NCBI RefSeq assembly: GCF_963668385.1
Contig: NZ_OY764327.1
Coordinates: 806,001-870,000, forward strand
Reading direction: 5' to 3'
Source of the DNA: an uncultured Carboxylicivirga sp.
GTDB lineage: Bacteria > Bacteroidota > Bacteroidia > Bacteroidales > Marinilabiliaceae
Length of the DNA stretch: 64,000 nucleotides
A model generated the notes under the pieces. That model did not search any database. It saw only the letters and a list, made by a program, of their open reading frames with translations, and was not told the DNA's origin. This document shows positions 20,927 to 29,810 of this stretch, piece after piece. The translations under genes were made by a program, and so were the position numbers. Position 1 is the first letter of the stretch. Every line of letters begins with the position of its first letter.

Positions 20927-23212
20927 ATGAATTTAAACAAGGTTTTGACGCTACTTACTCTTTTGAGTCTTTTTACAATTTCATTACAAGCACAGGTTAC
21001 TGCAACTATTGTTAGTGATGATACAGCTATTTGTGAAGACTCAGGGAATTTAGCCACCATTAAAATTAAGTTTGAAGGAGATAAATTTCCTTTTGGTTTA
21101 ATTTACATAACGTATGATCTAGATGGTAATCCACTAGAAAAAACATATTTAACCAGCCAGACTAAACTAATACGTTCCGAAGACTTAGATAATGATAATG
21201 TTTGGACCAAGGAACTACCATTTCCTCAATCAACAACCTTAAAGCTAGATAAAGTATTTGATGCAGACTGTCCAACCACTATTGTAAACGGAGAGCCCAC
21301 TTACATAGAAGAATCTGGGTATCCTTGTAATAGCGAAACCAATATTACCATTGATGAAATGCCAGATCCTAATGCTGGACTATATAATCCTACGTGTGGC
21401 TACAACGTGCAATTAAGTGCTAAATTAACAGACGAAAATCATACTATGTATTGGAGCGACATTATTGGAGGAAGCTTCGATAATAAGAATATTCCTAATG
21501 CTGTCTTTACTGCCGAAACAAAAGGAATTTATACATTAACGCTTACTGAAGAAAATGGAGCTTGTACAGCAACAGATAATATTACAGTTGAATTATGGGG
21601 TACACCAAAGGCCTCTTTAAGCGGAAATCAAACAATTTGCTCTAACGATGGTAACAACTATATTTTAACAACAACTACTGACATTTCTAATGGAACAGCC
21701 CCATATAATTACATCATATCAAATGGTATTGAGCAAAGACCATTTGTTGGAAGTGAAGGTACCAATTCTGTAAATTACCCGGTATCAGAAGAAGCCAACT
21801 GGACCATTATAGAATTAAATGATGCCAATGAATGTGAAGCTGTTGATATTACGGGTTCAGCAACAGTTACTGACAATAAGCCTAATGCCAATGCCGGCAT
21901 TTCTGACAAATGGTGCGAGAGTGATCTTTCAAAAGGATATACTTTAAACGCTACTCTTGACAAAGGAACCGGAGAATGGCTTAATACAACCGGTATAACC
22001 TTTAATGATAATACTTCGATTAATGCGGTTGCTATAGCATCGGATTTTGGTAAATATTCACTTACCTGGAAAGAAACCTATGAAGGATGCAGTGAAACAG
22101 CAACAATAGATATAAACTTCATCAATCCACCAACACTGGAATTATCCGAAACTTCAACAAATATTTGTGAAGGTGAATCAACATTATTAAAGGTAACAAC
22201 CACAGGCTCCTATTATCCTCTTACTTTATCTTATAGCAACGAAACAACAAAAGAAGAACTTATTCAATCTTCTTATCAGGAAATAACATTACAGCCTTCC
22301 GACATTGGAAAGATAACCTATTGGATAACATCACTTAGAGATAATGAAGGCTGTACAGCAGAATGGAGCAACAAATCGTTTGTTACCAATGTAACTGCAA
22401 TTCCAGTACCCAATCCGGGCGATTATTTTCCTGTCTGTGGTAATCTTATCACATTAGATGCAATATTGAATGAAAACGAAGTCGGCACATGGTCTTCTCT
22501 TTCAGGAGGAACATTTTCTGATATACATTCTCCTTTAACTGATTTTTCGATAGATAAAAACACGCAGCTACCTAACGAGTCGCACACTCTTAGCTGGCAG
22601 GTGAAAAGCACCAAGAATAATAATTGTACATCAACTGGAACTATCGAACTAAAATTCAATAAATTCCCTGAAAATATTTTTGCAGGAGATGATCAAACTC
22701 TATACTTAATAGATACTATTAGTTTACACCCCACAGGATGGGAACCAGGCATGAATGCCTGGTGGAATAGTTCTTCTTCTCAAATTATTTTACAAACGCT
22801 TATTAATGGCGATGGGAAAGCGGCTAACATCCCCCCAGGTAGTAGTTATCTTACCTGGCATGTTGAGAGTAGCGAAGATTGCTATATGGAAGATCAAATC
22901 TTATTAAGCCAAAATCCACTAACTGCCCCAACAGGCTTCTCTCCCAATGCAAGTTCTAATAATGTATTTCGCATTGGTGGAGCAGAACATTTAACCAACG
23001 TTACACTGAATGTTTTCAATAAAAATGGCATGTTAGTTTATGATTCTAAAAATTTCGGTCAACCCAATAATGAAGCAATGATATGGTGGGATGGTCGTGA
23101 TAACAACAACAAACTTCTACCGGCAGACACATATTATTATACATTTACTGGTGTATCAAAAGAAAATGGAGAACTATTTACCAAAAAGAATTTTGTGGTA
23201 ATAAAATATTAA
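20927..23212 (+). CDS. large secreted protein with type B T9SS sorting domain (CHU_C/gliding-motility C-terminal type)
   Basis: A 761-residue protein with signal MNLNKVLTLLTLLSLFTISLQAQ. The body consists of repeated Ig/SprB-like beta modules with paired cysteines (CEDSG, CNSETN, CGYNVQL, CEADS). The last ~95 residues form a type B C-terminal sorting domain: APTGFSPNASSNNVFRIGG, LNVFNKNGMLVYDS, WWDGRDNNNKLLPADTYYYTF and the terminal Lys-rich FTKKNFVVIKY. Such proteins cross the outer membrane by type IX secretion and depend on a PorP/SprF partner, which is encoded 13 bp downstream. It is likely a cell-surface adhesin or structural protein. Confidence 0.9.
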   Translation: MNLNKVLTLLTLLSLFTISLQAQVTATIVSDDTAICEDSGNLATIKIKFEGDKFPFGLIYITYDLDGNPLEKTYLTSQTKLIRSEDLDNDNVWTKELPFPQSTTLKLDKVFDADCPTTIVNGEPTYIEESGYPCNSETNITIDEMPDPNAGLYNPTCGYNVQLSAKLTDENHTMYWSDIIGGSFDNKNIPNAVFTAETKGIYTLTLTEENGACTATDNITVELWGTPKASLSGNQTICSNDGNNYILTTTTDISNGTAPYNYIISNGIEQRPFVGSEGTNSVNYPVSEEANWTIIELNDANECEAVDITGSATVTDNKPNANAGISDKWCESDLSKGYTLNATLDKGTGEWLNTTGITFNDNTSINAVAIASDFGKYSLTWKETYEGCSETATIDINFINPPTLELSETSTNICEGESTLLKVTTTGSYYPLTLSYSNETTKEELIQSSYQEITLQPSDIGKITYWITSLRDNEGCTAEWSNKSFVTNVTAIPVPNPGDYFPVCGNLITLDAILNENEVGTWSSLSGGTFSDIHSPLTDFSIDKNTQLPNESHTLSWQVKSTKNNNCTSTGTIELKFNKFPENIFAGDDQTLYLIDTISLHPTGWEPGMNAWWNSSSSQIILQTLINGDGKAANIPPGSSYLTWHVESSEDCYMEDQILLSQNPLTAPTGFSPNASSNNVFRIGGAEHLTNVTLNVFNKNGMLVYDSKNFGQPNNEAMIWWDGRDNNNKLLPADTYYYTFTGVSKENGELFTKKNFVVIKY

Positions 23213-23225
23213 ACAGCACAGTATA

Positions 23226-24146
23226 ATGAAAAGAATAACCAAACTAACACTCATTTTCCTTTCGATTTCATCGCTTGCTGTTCATGCTCAAAAAGAACTA
23301 GTAATGAGCCAGTATATGCATAATCGTTACTCCATTAACTCGGCATTCGCAGGAAATAGAGAAGCAATTTCTATTTTTGGCGCATATCGACAAAAATGGG
23401 TAGGACTTAATGGTGCTCCAAGTGAGCAATACTTCAGCGGTCATGCTCCATTAAAGAATAAAAAAGTGGCATTGGGGCTTGATATTTACAATCAACAATA
23501 CGGTGTTACACGCCAAACTGGAGGGGCAATATCGTATACATACCGAATATTGATGGATGAAGGCCAGCGACTAAGCTTTGGCTTGAATGCTGGATTTATA
23601 AATTATAATTCAAATTGGACCGAGATTGAAACAATTGAGCCTGATTACGATAACATTTTCTCATCAAACGAAAGTGCTGGAACTCCATTAATTGGTTTAG
23701 GGGTTGCCTGGTATGGCAATAACTTTTTTGTTGGCTTGTCTGTGCCCAACTTCGTTTATTTCAATATTGGAGAATCAAAATCGGAAGGCTTCTCTCCAGG
23801 CAAATCAAATTATATTATTACCGGTGGATATCTCTATAAAGTATCTAAACTAATAGCTATTCAACCGAGTGTATTGGCACAATACAATCCTAACGAAAAA
23901 TCTATTCTAGACTTAAATTGCACGGCAATTTACAATAGTACTTTATGGATTGGAGCATCAGTAAGAAATAACATGGACATTGTTGGTTTAGTGGGATACC
24001 AAATTACACCCCAAATGCGTTTTGCTTATAGTTTTGACTATTCTGCTGGTAACTACATCCGATCATATAATAGTGGAACACATGAAATTTCGATACAATT
24101 TGATTTCGGATATAAAATCAATACACCCAACCCAAAATTTTTCTAA
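23226..24146 (+). CDS. PorP/SprF family T9SS outer-membrane protein
   Basis: A 306-residue protein with signal peptide MKRITKLTLIFLSISSLAVHAQ. The early motif MSQYMHNRYSINSAFAGNREAISIFGAYRQKWVG is typical of the family, as is the barrel-like C-terminus ending IQFDFGYKIN. SprF-type proteins are needed for secretion or attachment of the type B CTD protein encoded next to them. Tight spacing (13 bp from the cargo gene, 10 bp to the next) supports one transcript and a dedicated cargo-partner pair. Confidence 0.92.
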   Translation: MKRITKLTLIFLSISSLAVHAQKELVMSQYMHNRYSINSAFAGNREAISIFGAYRQKWVGLNGAPSEQYFSGHAPLKNKKVALGLDIYNQQYGVTRQTGGAISYTYRILMDEGQRLSFGLNAGFINYNSNWTEIETIEPDYDNIFSSNESAGTPLIGLGVAWYGNNFFVGLSVPNFVYFNIGESKSEGFSPGKSNYIITGGYLYKVSKLIAIQPSVLAQYNPNEKSILDLNCTAIYNSTLWIGASVRNNMDIVGLVGYQITPQMRFAYSFDYSAGNYIRSYNSGTHEISIQFDFGYKINTPNPKFF

Positions 24147-24156
24147 GCCATTGCTA

Positions 24157-25566
24157 ATGAAATTACTTTCAACCAACATACTTTTCTTCTTAATAATTGC
24201 AATGAGTCTTTCTGCACAAAATGTGCAAATAAAAAAACTTGCAATTAGTTCTCAATACTCAAGCGAAATATCACCGTTTATAAAAGATTCTGTACTTTAC
24301 TATAGTAGCAATAGGCCTGTAAGTTTTTTTAAACGTTACTACGACGAAAACAGACAATTACTTTATCATATATTCAGTGCACATTTAAATACTGATTCGA
24401 CCTTTTCTAAACCTCAACGCTTCGAAAAAGATTTATTATCTCCATTTAATACTGGTTCTATCACTTTTTCGACCAATGGAGATCAGATGTTTATTGCTCA
24501 AAACCATTACGACACTTATAAACGAAGTAATAAAAGTAAATCGGGCAATTTAATGGGTATCTACCTATCGGAAACCAGCAATAGAGGCTGGGGCCGCAAA
24601 ATAAGCTTACCTTTTAACTCTCGTCGAAATTATAATACAGCCCAACCCAGCATAAGTCCTGATGGACATTTTCTGTTCTTCATTTCCGATATGGAAAATG
24701 GCTTTGGGAAAACAGACATATATTTTTCGGAAAACATAAATGGAGAGTGGGGCCCAGCCACAAACCTTGGCGATATGGTCAATACCTCTGGTTCTGAATT
24801 ATTCCCATATTATCATCCTAGTGGAAGACTCTATTTTGCTTCCAACGGACACAATACAAAAGGAGGTATCGACCTCTTTTACACAACTCTTGCCGATGAC
24901 GGTTGGACAAGTCCACAACCATTAAATGAGATCAATACAGATGCTAACGAGTTTAGCTGTTACATTAGTGACGATGGGCAGTGGGGAATATTTTCATCAG
25001 ATAGGGAGGGTGTCGATAATCTTTATCGATTTGATTTATCTTATCCTGACTTCGAATCCTGCGAAATTCAAAAAGAAGATAATTACTGCTACGAATTTTT
25101 CGATGATGTTACTCTAGAATCTGGTGAGCAACATGGTCCATACCGCTATCAATGGACTTTCAACAATGTAGATAAAGCTATTGGAGACACTGTAATTCAT
25201 TGTTTCTCAGCACCAGGAGAATACAATGTACGCCTCAGTATGATAGACACTTCTATCGATGAAGAAGTATTTGCCCTCTCTGAATATAATATGGAGGTTA
25301 ATCGTATTGAGCAAATTTACATATCAGTACAAGATACTATTAAAACAAATCAAGTTACTACCTTTGATGTTTCGGACTCGAATCTTGGAGATTTCAGTCC
25401 TAAAGAATTTTATTGGGATATGGGAGACGGAACTTTGTTAAAAGGTGAAACAATTCAGCATATTTTTCGAACAAAAGGTCAATACCTGGTGCAATGTGGA
25501 GCTATTTCAACCAAGCATCCTCAATTAAAAATGTGTTCAGTTAAACAAATTATTGTAAGCGATTAA
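24157..25566 (+). CDS. PD40 propeller plus PKD-domain secreted protein
   Basis: The frame is open from 24022, but a start there would overlap the PorP/SprF gene by 125 bp. The Met at 24157 opens a signal peptide, MKLLSTNILFFLIIAMSLSAQ, and gives 469 residues. Residues ~25-300 carry WD40-like PD40 repeats (QPSISPDGHFLFFIS, ELFPYYHPSGRLYFAS, EFSCYISDDGQWGIFSS). Two PKD-like domains follow, the last with YWDMGDGT. PD40 proteins beside PorP genes often carry a C-terminal OmpA domain, as in PorE; here the chain stops after the second PKD, so peptidoglycan anchoring by that route is absent. Periplasmic or outer-membrane assembly role inferred. Confidence 0.85.
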   Translation: MKLLSTNILFFLIIAMSLSAQNVQIKKLAISSQYSSEISPFIKDSVLYYSSNRPVSFFKRYYDENRQLLYHIFSAHLNTDSTFSKPQRFEKDLLSPFNTGSITFSTNGDQMFIAQNHYDTYKRSNKSKSGNLMGIYLSETSNRGWGRKISLPFNSRRNYNTAQPSISPDGHFLFFISDMENGFGKTDIYFSENINGEWGPATNLGDMVNTSGSELFPYYHPSGRLYFASNGHNTKGGIDLFYTTLADDGWTSPQPLNEINTDANEFSCYISDDGQWGIFSSDREGVDNLYRFDLSYPDFESCEIQKEDNYCYEFFDDVTLESGEQHGPYRYQWTFNNVDKAIGDTVIHCFSAPGEYNVRLSMIDTSIDEEVFALSEYNMEVNRIEQIYISVQDTIKTNQVTTFDVSDSNLGDFSPKEFYWDMGDGTLLKGETIQHIFRTKGQYLVQCGAISTKHPQLKMCSVKQIIVSD

Positions 25567-25569
25567 CAT

Positions 25570-26547
25570 ATGTTTAAAATACTCAAACTACTACTACCTC
25601 TATTATTAATAAGTGCAATAGTTCATGCACAACCAGTTCCTGGTGTGGATGAAAACATACCAAATCTGGTTACTTTCGGCTCTAGTGGAGAAACATATTG
25701 GGGTGATGACAACTTTTGCCAGATAATATTCTTTGCCATCCCCGAAAACTATAACCAACCAATTTACATTCGTGTTTTTGATCCTGATACTGGAGGCGAA
25801 AACGATGAGCTTCAGGGCAATTGGGACACCCAAATGCGTTTTAGTATTTATGGAGGAAAGGGAAGTTGTTCCAACCAAGATGCACGAGATGGTAATTTAG
25901 ATGGAGACTATGATAGTGGAGCCGAACTAGACTCGAAAGTTTTTGGTAATGATTCGGAATATGATCTTAACTGGTACACCTTTGGTCCATATAACCCCAA
26001 CGAAGGTGAATATTTGCCTGAAGATGGTGGTTATATTTTTAAAATCATTATTGAAGGAATTGAAGGTGATGACGGAAACATGTATCGATTATTTTTGAGT
26101 AGTAGTGCCACCGATAACCATGAGGTTGAAGGTGCATTTGCTTATTATTTTAAATATAAATTCAGAATGCACGACGATATCAACCAAGTCTCTCATATTT
26201 ATCCTTATATGAATGACACTTCAACCGTCTTCATTAATCAATCGAATTTTGATTGGGATAAAGATGGACTTATTCTGGTAAGGTCGGTTGATAGACCTGG
26301 TACACCTCTCAAAACATCAGGCGATGATGAATGGATTGAAAGTAGCTTTAAAATACATGAGAAAGAGTATTTTTCATCCTTAGACATTAGAATGATAAAA
26401 AATAAGCAGGCCAAAATTATCAACAATAATGTTGTAATTCGACTTGAAAACCAGGATGGCGAAGGAATCAAACTTTATAGTATACCTATTGGTGGTGTTC
26501 CTAAATACATACCTAAACCCACACATCGAAAAGTAGAAGCTCACTAG
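25570..26547 (+). CDS. uncharacterised secreted protein in the T9SS operon
   Basis: A 325-residue protein with signal peptide MFKILKLLLPLLLISAIVHAQ. The mature part is acidic and rich in Asp, Gly and aromatic residues, with Asp-rich loops (RDGNLDGDYDSGAELDS) that could bind calcium. No sorting domain, membrane helix or known fold was recognised. It starts 3 bp after the PD40-PKD gene and ends 1 bp before the SpoIIE regulator, so it is firmly within the operon. It is a candidate new periplasmic or surface component of this secretion unit. Confidence 0.8.
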   Translation: MFKILKLLLPLLLISAIVHAQPVPGVDENIPNLVTFGSSGETYWGDDNFCQIIFFAIPENYNQPIYIRVFDPDTGGENDELQGNWDTQMRFSIYGGKGSCSNQDARDGNLDGDYDSGAELDSKVFGNDSEYDLNWYTFGPYNPNEGEYLPEDGGYIFKIIIEGIEGDDGNMYRLFLSSSATDNHEVEGAFAYYFKYKFRMHDDINQVSHIYPYMNDTSTVFINQSNFDWDKDGLILVRSVDRPGTPLKTSGDDEWIESSFKIHEKEYFSSLDIRMIKNKQAKIINNNVVIRLENQDGEGIKLYSIPIGGVPKYIPKPTHRKVEAH

Positions 26548-26548
26548 T

Positions 26549-29500
26549 ATGACTAAGATAAACTCATCAACACATTATATATTAGCTTTTATTACAATAA
26601 GCTTATTTTCCCATTGCTTGTTGGGGCAATCTTTTGATTTTAAAACATACAATAGTGAAGTTGGATTACCTCAAAACTATGTATACAGCTTAAAGCAAGG
26701 ACATAAAGGATACCTGTGGATTGCAACTGGCGAGGGATTAGTACGTTACGATGGTTTTGAGTTTAAAACATATACGCAAGAAGATTCTTTAGCAGATAAC
26801 TTCGTTAACACTTTATATATCAACAAACATGGTCAATTGTGGTGCGGACATAAAAACGGAAACTTATCCTATTTTAGTGATGGTTCTTTCCATGCAATTG
26901 CAATGAATGAAACCAACCAAAAAATAAATGATATACGCGAAGATCAAAACAACACAATATGGGCCATTGAACAACGCAAAGGGTTAATTAGAATAGATAA
27001 GAATTATAATGTATCTACTTTCTTTGGGCGAAAAAAATATAAAATACGAAATTATTACTCTTTAGCTGTTATCTCTGACAAACGCTTTTTGATTGGTACA
27101 AGTGATGGTTTGTTCCAAATAAAGTTTTCTGATAATGACTACAATAATGTTGAAGTAACTAAAATTCCGGGTATTCCACGAACTCGCATTAATACAATTG
27201 TTCAAAGTAAAAGAAGAGAAGGTGATTACTGGATTGGTACAGAAGACTATGGTTTCTATCAATATAAAACCAGTTCAAACGAAGCTGAGCATATTACCGA
27301 TAACAGATTATGTCTGGCATTCAATATCGATAAAGAAACTATCAACGACATTTATGAAGACTCAGATGGACATTTACTTCTGGCAACTAAGCAAAATGGA
27401 GTAATCAAACTATTTTACGATTCTTCAAAAGACATATACACCGGTTCAATGAACTTTTCAACGGTTAATGGATTGGGTGTAAATTACATTACTCAAATAC
27501 TTAGTGATAGAGAGGGTAACTATTGGTTTGGAACCTATGGAGGCGGAGTTGCAAATTTAGTAAATCAATTCTTTGTTTTTTATAACTTAGAGGAAATAGG
27601 TTTTAAAAATCAAAAGGTTCAATCCGTCTTAAAAACTGGACACCAGCTATGGTTAGGTTTAGATAATGGTTTGATCAAACATGATCCAATGTGTTTTACT
27701 GACTTTGAGTATTATGATCCTGCTTTGGGTGTTCCTCGTGATAAAATTACACAATTATACGAAGATAATGACAAAAGTATATGGGTTGCAACGGCCAACA
27801 ATGGTTTATATTACCGTCCTTCAGCAAATTTAAAATTTCAATCATACCATTACACAAATTCACAATCGGGAAAAAAAATTAATGACTTATTGGGCATCGA
27901 TTCACTATTGTATTTAGCAACAAGTGAAGGATTATATATCATCAATACATTTAATCACACCCAAAAGTTTTACGACATGGGCGATGGCCTATCGCACAAC
28001 ACTATTAATTTTGTTTATAAAGATAAGAATGGAATTATATGGGTTGGAACAAAAGACAACGGTATATGTAGTATTACTGAAGATAAAATAGAAAGACATA
28101 AGATAATGCAAGCCGCAGTTAATGTGGTAGATATGACTGAAGATAAAAATGGTAACAAATGGCTGGCAACAAAAAATAAAGGTGTTATTTGTTACTCTGT
28201 TGATAGTATAAAAACAATTTCAGTTAAAGACGGATTAAAGAAAAACTATTGTCATAGTATTGAATGCGATAGCCAAAACAGATTATGGATTTGCCACCAT
28301 TCAGGACTAAGCTGCATTGATTTAAATACCCATAAAATAAGGATTTTTGACCATCAAGCTTCGATGAATGAAGAATTCAACCAAGTGAAAAAAACTGCTG
28401 ATGGAAATCTATGGTTTGCATCAAGTAACGGTGCTGTTAACTATAATCCATTGCTTGATATTAAAAACAATGTAGCTCCAATTTTAAATCTTACAAAACT
28501 AACTGTTGATGAAGAAAGCTACCCAACCGATAGCTCTCTATCCCTTCCTTATCCAGATGGTGGATCATATAATCTGAGAATTGATTTTAGAGCTATAAGT
28601 TTTTCAAATCCTCAAGGTGTTACTTATGAATTTAAGATTGATGGTGTTGGTGATAAAAACAAAGAAAAACCATGGACCAAACTTGGAGACATCAATTTTA
28701 AAGAAATTGACTATCTAGGAAGAGGAGAACATAAAATTAGAATTAGAGCATATAATGCTGATGGAATAGGAACAGGCACGCCATTAACAGTAAATGTAGC
28801 TATTGCTAACCAATGGTGGTATAATTGGTGGATCCTAACTCTGGCCATTCTATTTATAATTTATTTTGTCTACTTAATTATCAAATTTAGAGAACGTAAG
28901 CTACAGCGACAAAAACAGATTCTACAAAGAGAAGTTGATTCTCAAACAGTTGTATTAAGAGAGCAAAAAGAAGAGATTGAGCGTAAAAACAGAGACATTA
29001 CTGACAGTATTAACTATGCAAAAAAAATACAGTCATCTATTTTACCTCCCAAAAATGAATTAATGGAAGTACTACCAGAATCGTTCATTTATTTTGCTCC
29101 TCGCGACATAGTAAGTGGTGATTTTTACTGGTTTAATCGAAATGGTGACAATCTAATAATATGCTGTGCTGATTGCACCGGACACGGAGTTCCGGGGGCC
29201 TTTATGTCGATGATTGGAACTACCATCTTAAATGATATTTTCAGACTTCCTGAAATTAGCTCTCCAGCGGATGTATTGGAAAAACTTGATGCCGAAATTA
29301 AAAAACTTCTTCAAAAAAGTGATGAAGCACAAAGCAAAGATGGAATGGATATCTCAGTAGTTGAAGTCCATATTCCAAGTAGAAGAGTGCGCCTTGCTTC
29401 TGCCAAACGCCCGGTGTATTTAATTATTAATAATGAAATGACAATTTACAAGGGGAACCGACGAAGTATTGGAGATAGTTATCAAGATGGAGAATTGAAT

Positions 29501-29749
29501 GCCTTTGTGAATATTGAATATAATTGCTCAAAAGGTGATCAAATTTATTTGTTCTCTGATGGCTACCCAGATCAGTTTGGTGGACCTTTAGGCAAGAAAT
29601 TCATGAAGGTTGGAGTGCGTAACCTAATTGAAGAGATTCATGAATTGCCATCTGATAAGCAGTTCGCAACAGTAAAAACAAACTTTGAAAAGTGGAAAGG
29701 AGATTTAGAACAAATTGACGATGTACTTTTTATGGGGATAAAATTATAA
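26549..29749 (+). CDS. two-component-propeller sensor with Y_Y_Y domain and SpoIIE phosphatase output
   Basis: A 1,066-residue protein with signal/anchor at residues ~10-27. Residues ~30-650 contain many Reg_prop repeats (GYLWIATGEGLVRYDG, YWFGTYGGGVANL, IIWVGTKDNGI). A Y_Y_Y domain spans ~690-750, a membrane helix ~755-780, a coiled coil ~785-825, and a PP2C-type SpoIIE domain ~840-1066 (RDIVSGDFYWF, CCADCTGHGVPGAFMS, DDVLFMGIKL). The usual hybrid kinase is replaced by a Ser/Thr phosphatase. I infer that it senses a periplasmic state and signals by dephosphorylating an anti-sigma-antagonist-like partner, none of which is encoded here. A terminator follows directly. Confidence 0.92.
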   Translation: MTKINSSTHYILAFITISLFSHCLLGQSFDFKTYNSEVGLPQNYVYSLKQGHKGYLWIATGEGLVRYDGFEFKTYTQEDSLADNFVNTLYINKHGQLWCGHKNGNLSYFSDGSFHAIAMNETNQKINDIREDQNNTIWAIEQRKGLIRIDKNYNVSTFFGRKKYKIRNYYSLAVISDKRFLIGTSDGLFQIKFSDNDYNNVEVTKIPGIPRTRINTIVQSKRREGDYWIGTEDYGFYQYKTSSNEAEHITDNRLCLAFNIDKETINDIYEDSDGHLLLATKQNGVIKLFYDSSKDIYTGSMNFSTVNGLGVNYITQILSDREGNYWFGTYGGGVANLVNQFFVFYNLEEIGFKNQKVQSVLKTGHQLWLGLDNGLIKHDPMCFTDFEYYDPALGVPRDKITQLYEDNDKSIWVATANNGLYYRPSANLKFQSYHYTNSQSGKKINDLLGIDSLLYLATSEGLYIINTFNHTQKFYDMGDGLSHNTINFVYKDKNGIIWVGTKDNGICSITEDKIERHKIMQAAVNVVDMTEDKNGNKWLATKNKGVICYSVDSIKTISVKDGLKKNYCHSIECDSQNRLWICHHSGLSCIDLNTHKIRIFDHQASMNEEFNQVKKTADGNLWFASSNGAVNYNPLLDIKNNVAPILNLTKLTVDEESYPTDSSLSLPYPDGGSYNLRIDFRAISFSNPQGVTYEFKIDGVGDKNKEKPWTKLGDINFKEIDYLGRGEHKIRIRAYNADGIGTGTPLTVNVAIANQWWYNWWILTLAILFIIYFVYLIIKFRERKLQRQKQILQREVDSQTVVLREQKEEIERKNRDITDSINYAKKIQSSILPPKNELMEVLPESFIYFAPRDIVSGDFYWFNRNGDNLIICCADCTGHGVPGAFMSMIGTTILNDIFRLPEISSPADVLEKLDAEIKKLLQKSDEAQSKDGMDISVVEVHIPSRRVRLASAKRPVYLIINNEMTIYKGNRRSIGDSYQDGELNAFVNIEYNCSKGDQIYLFSDGYPDQFGGPLGKKFMKVGVRNLIEEIHELPSDKQFATVKTNFEKWKGDLEQIDDVLFMGIKL

Positions 29750-29756
29750 AATCAAC

Positions 29757-29797
29757 AAGAGGCTGCCTGAATATACAAGACAGCCTCTTCTTTTTTT
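29757..29797 (+). terminator. intrinsic terminator ending the T9SS/SpoIIE operon
   Basis: AAGAGGCTG (29757-29765) pairs with CAGCCTCTT (29781-29789), followed by a run of T. Confidence 0.85.
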
Positions 29798-29810
29798 AAC
29801 ACTTAAATTA

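Noticed and set aside
24022-24156. N-terminal extension of the PD40-PKD protein
   Set aside because: It would overlap the PorP/SprF gene in another frame; the Met at 24157 starts a proper signal peptide.
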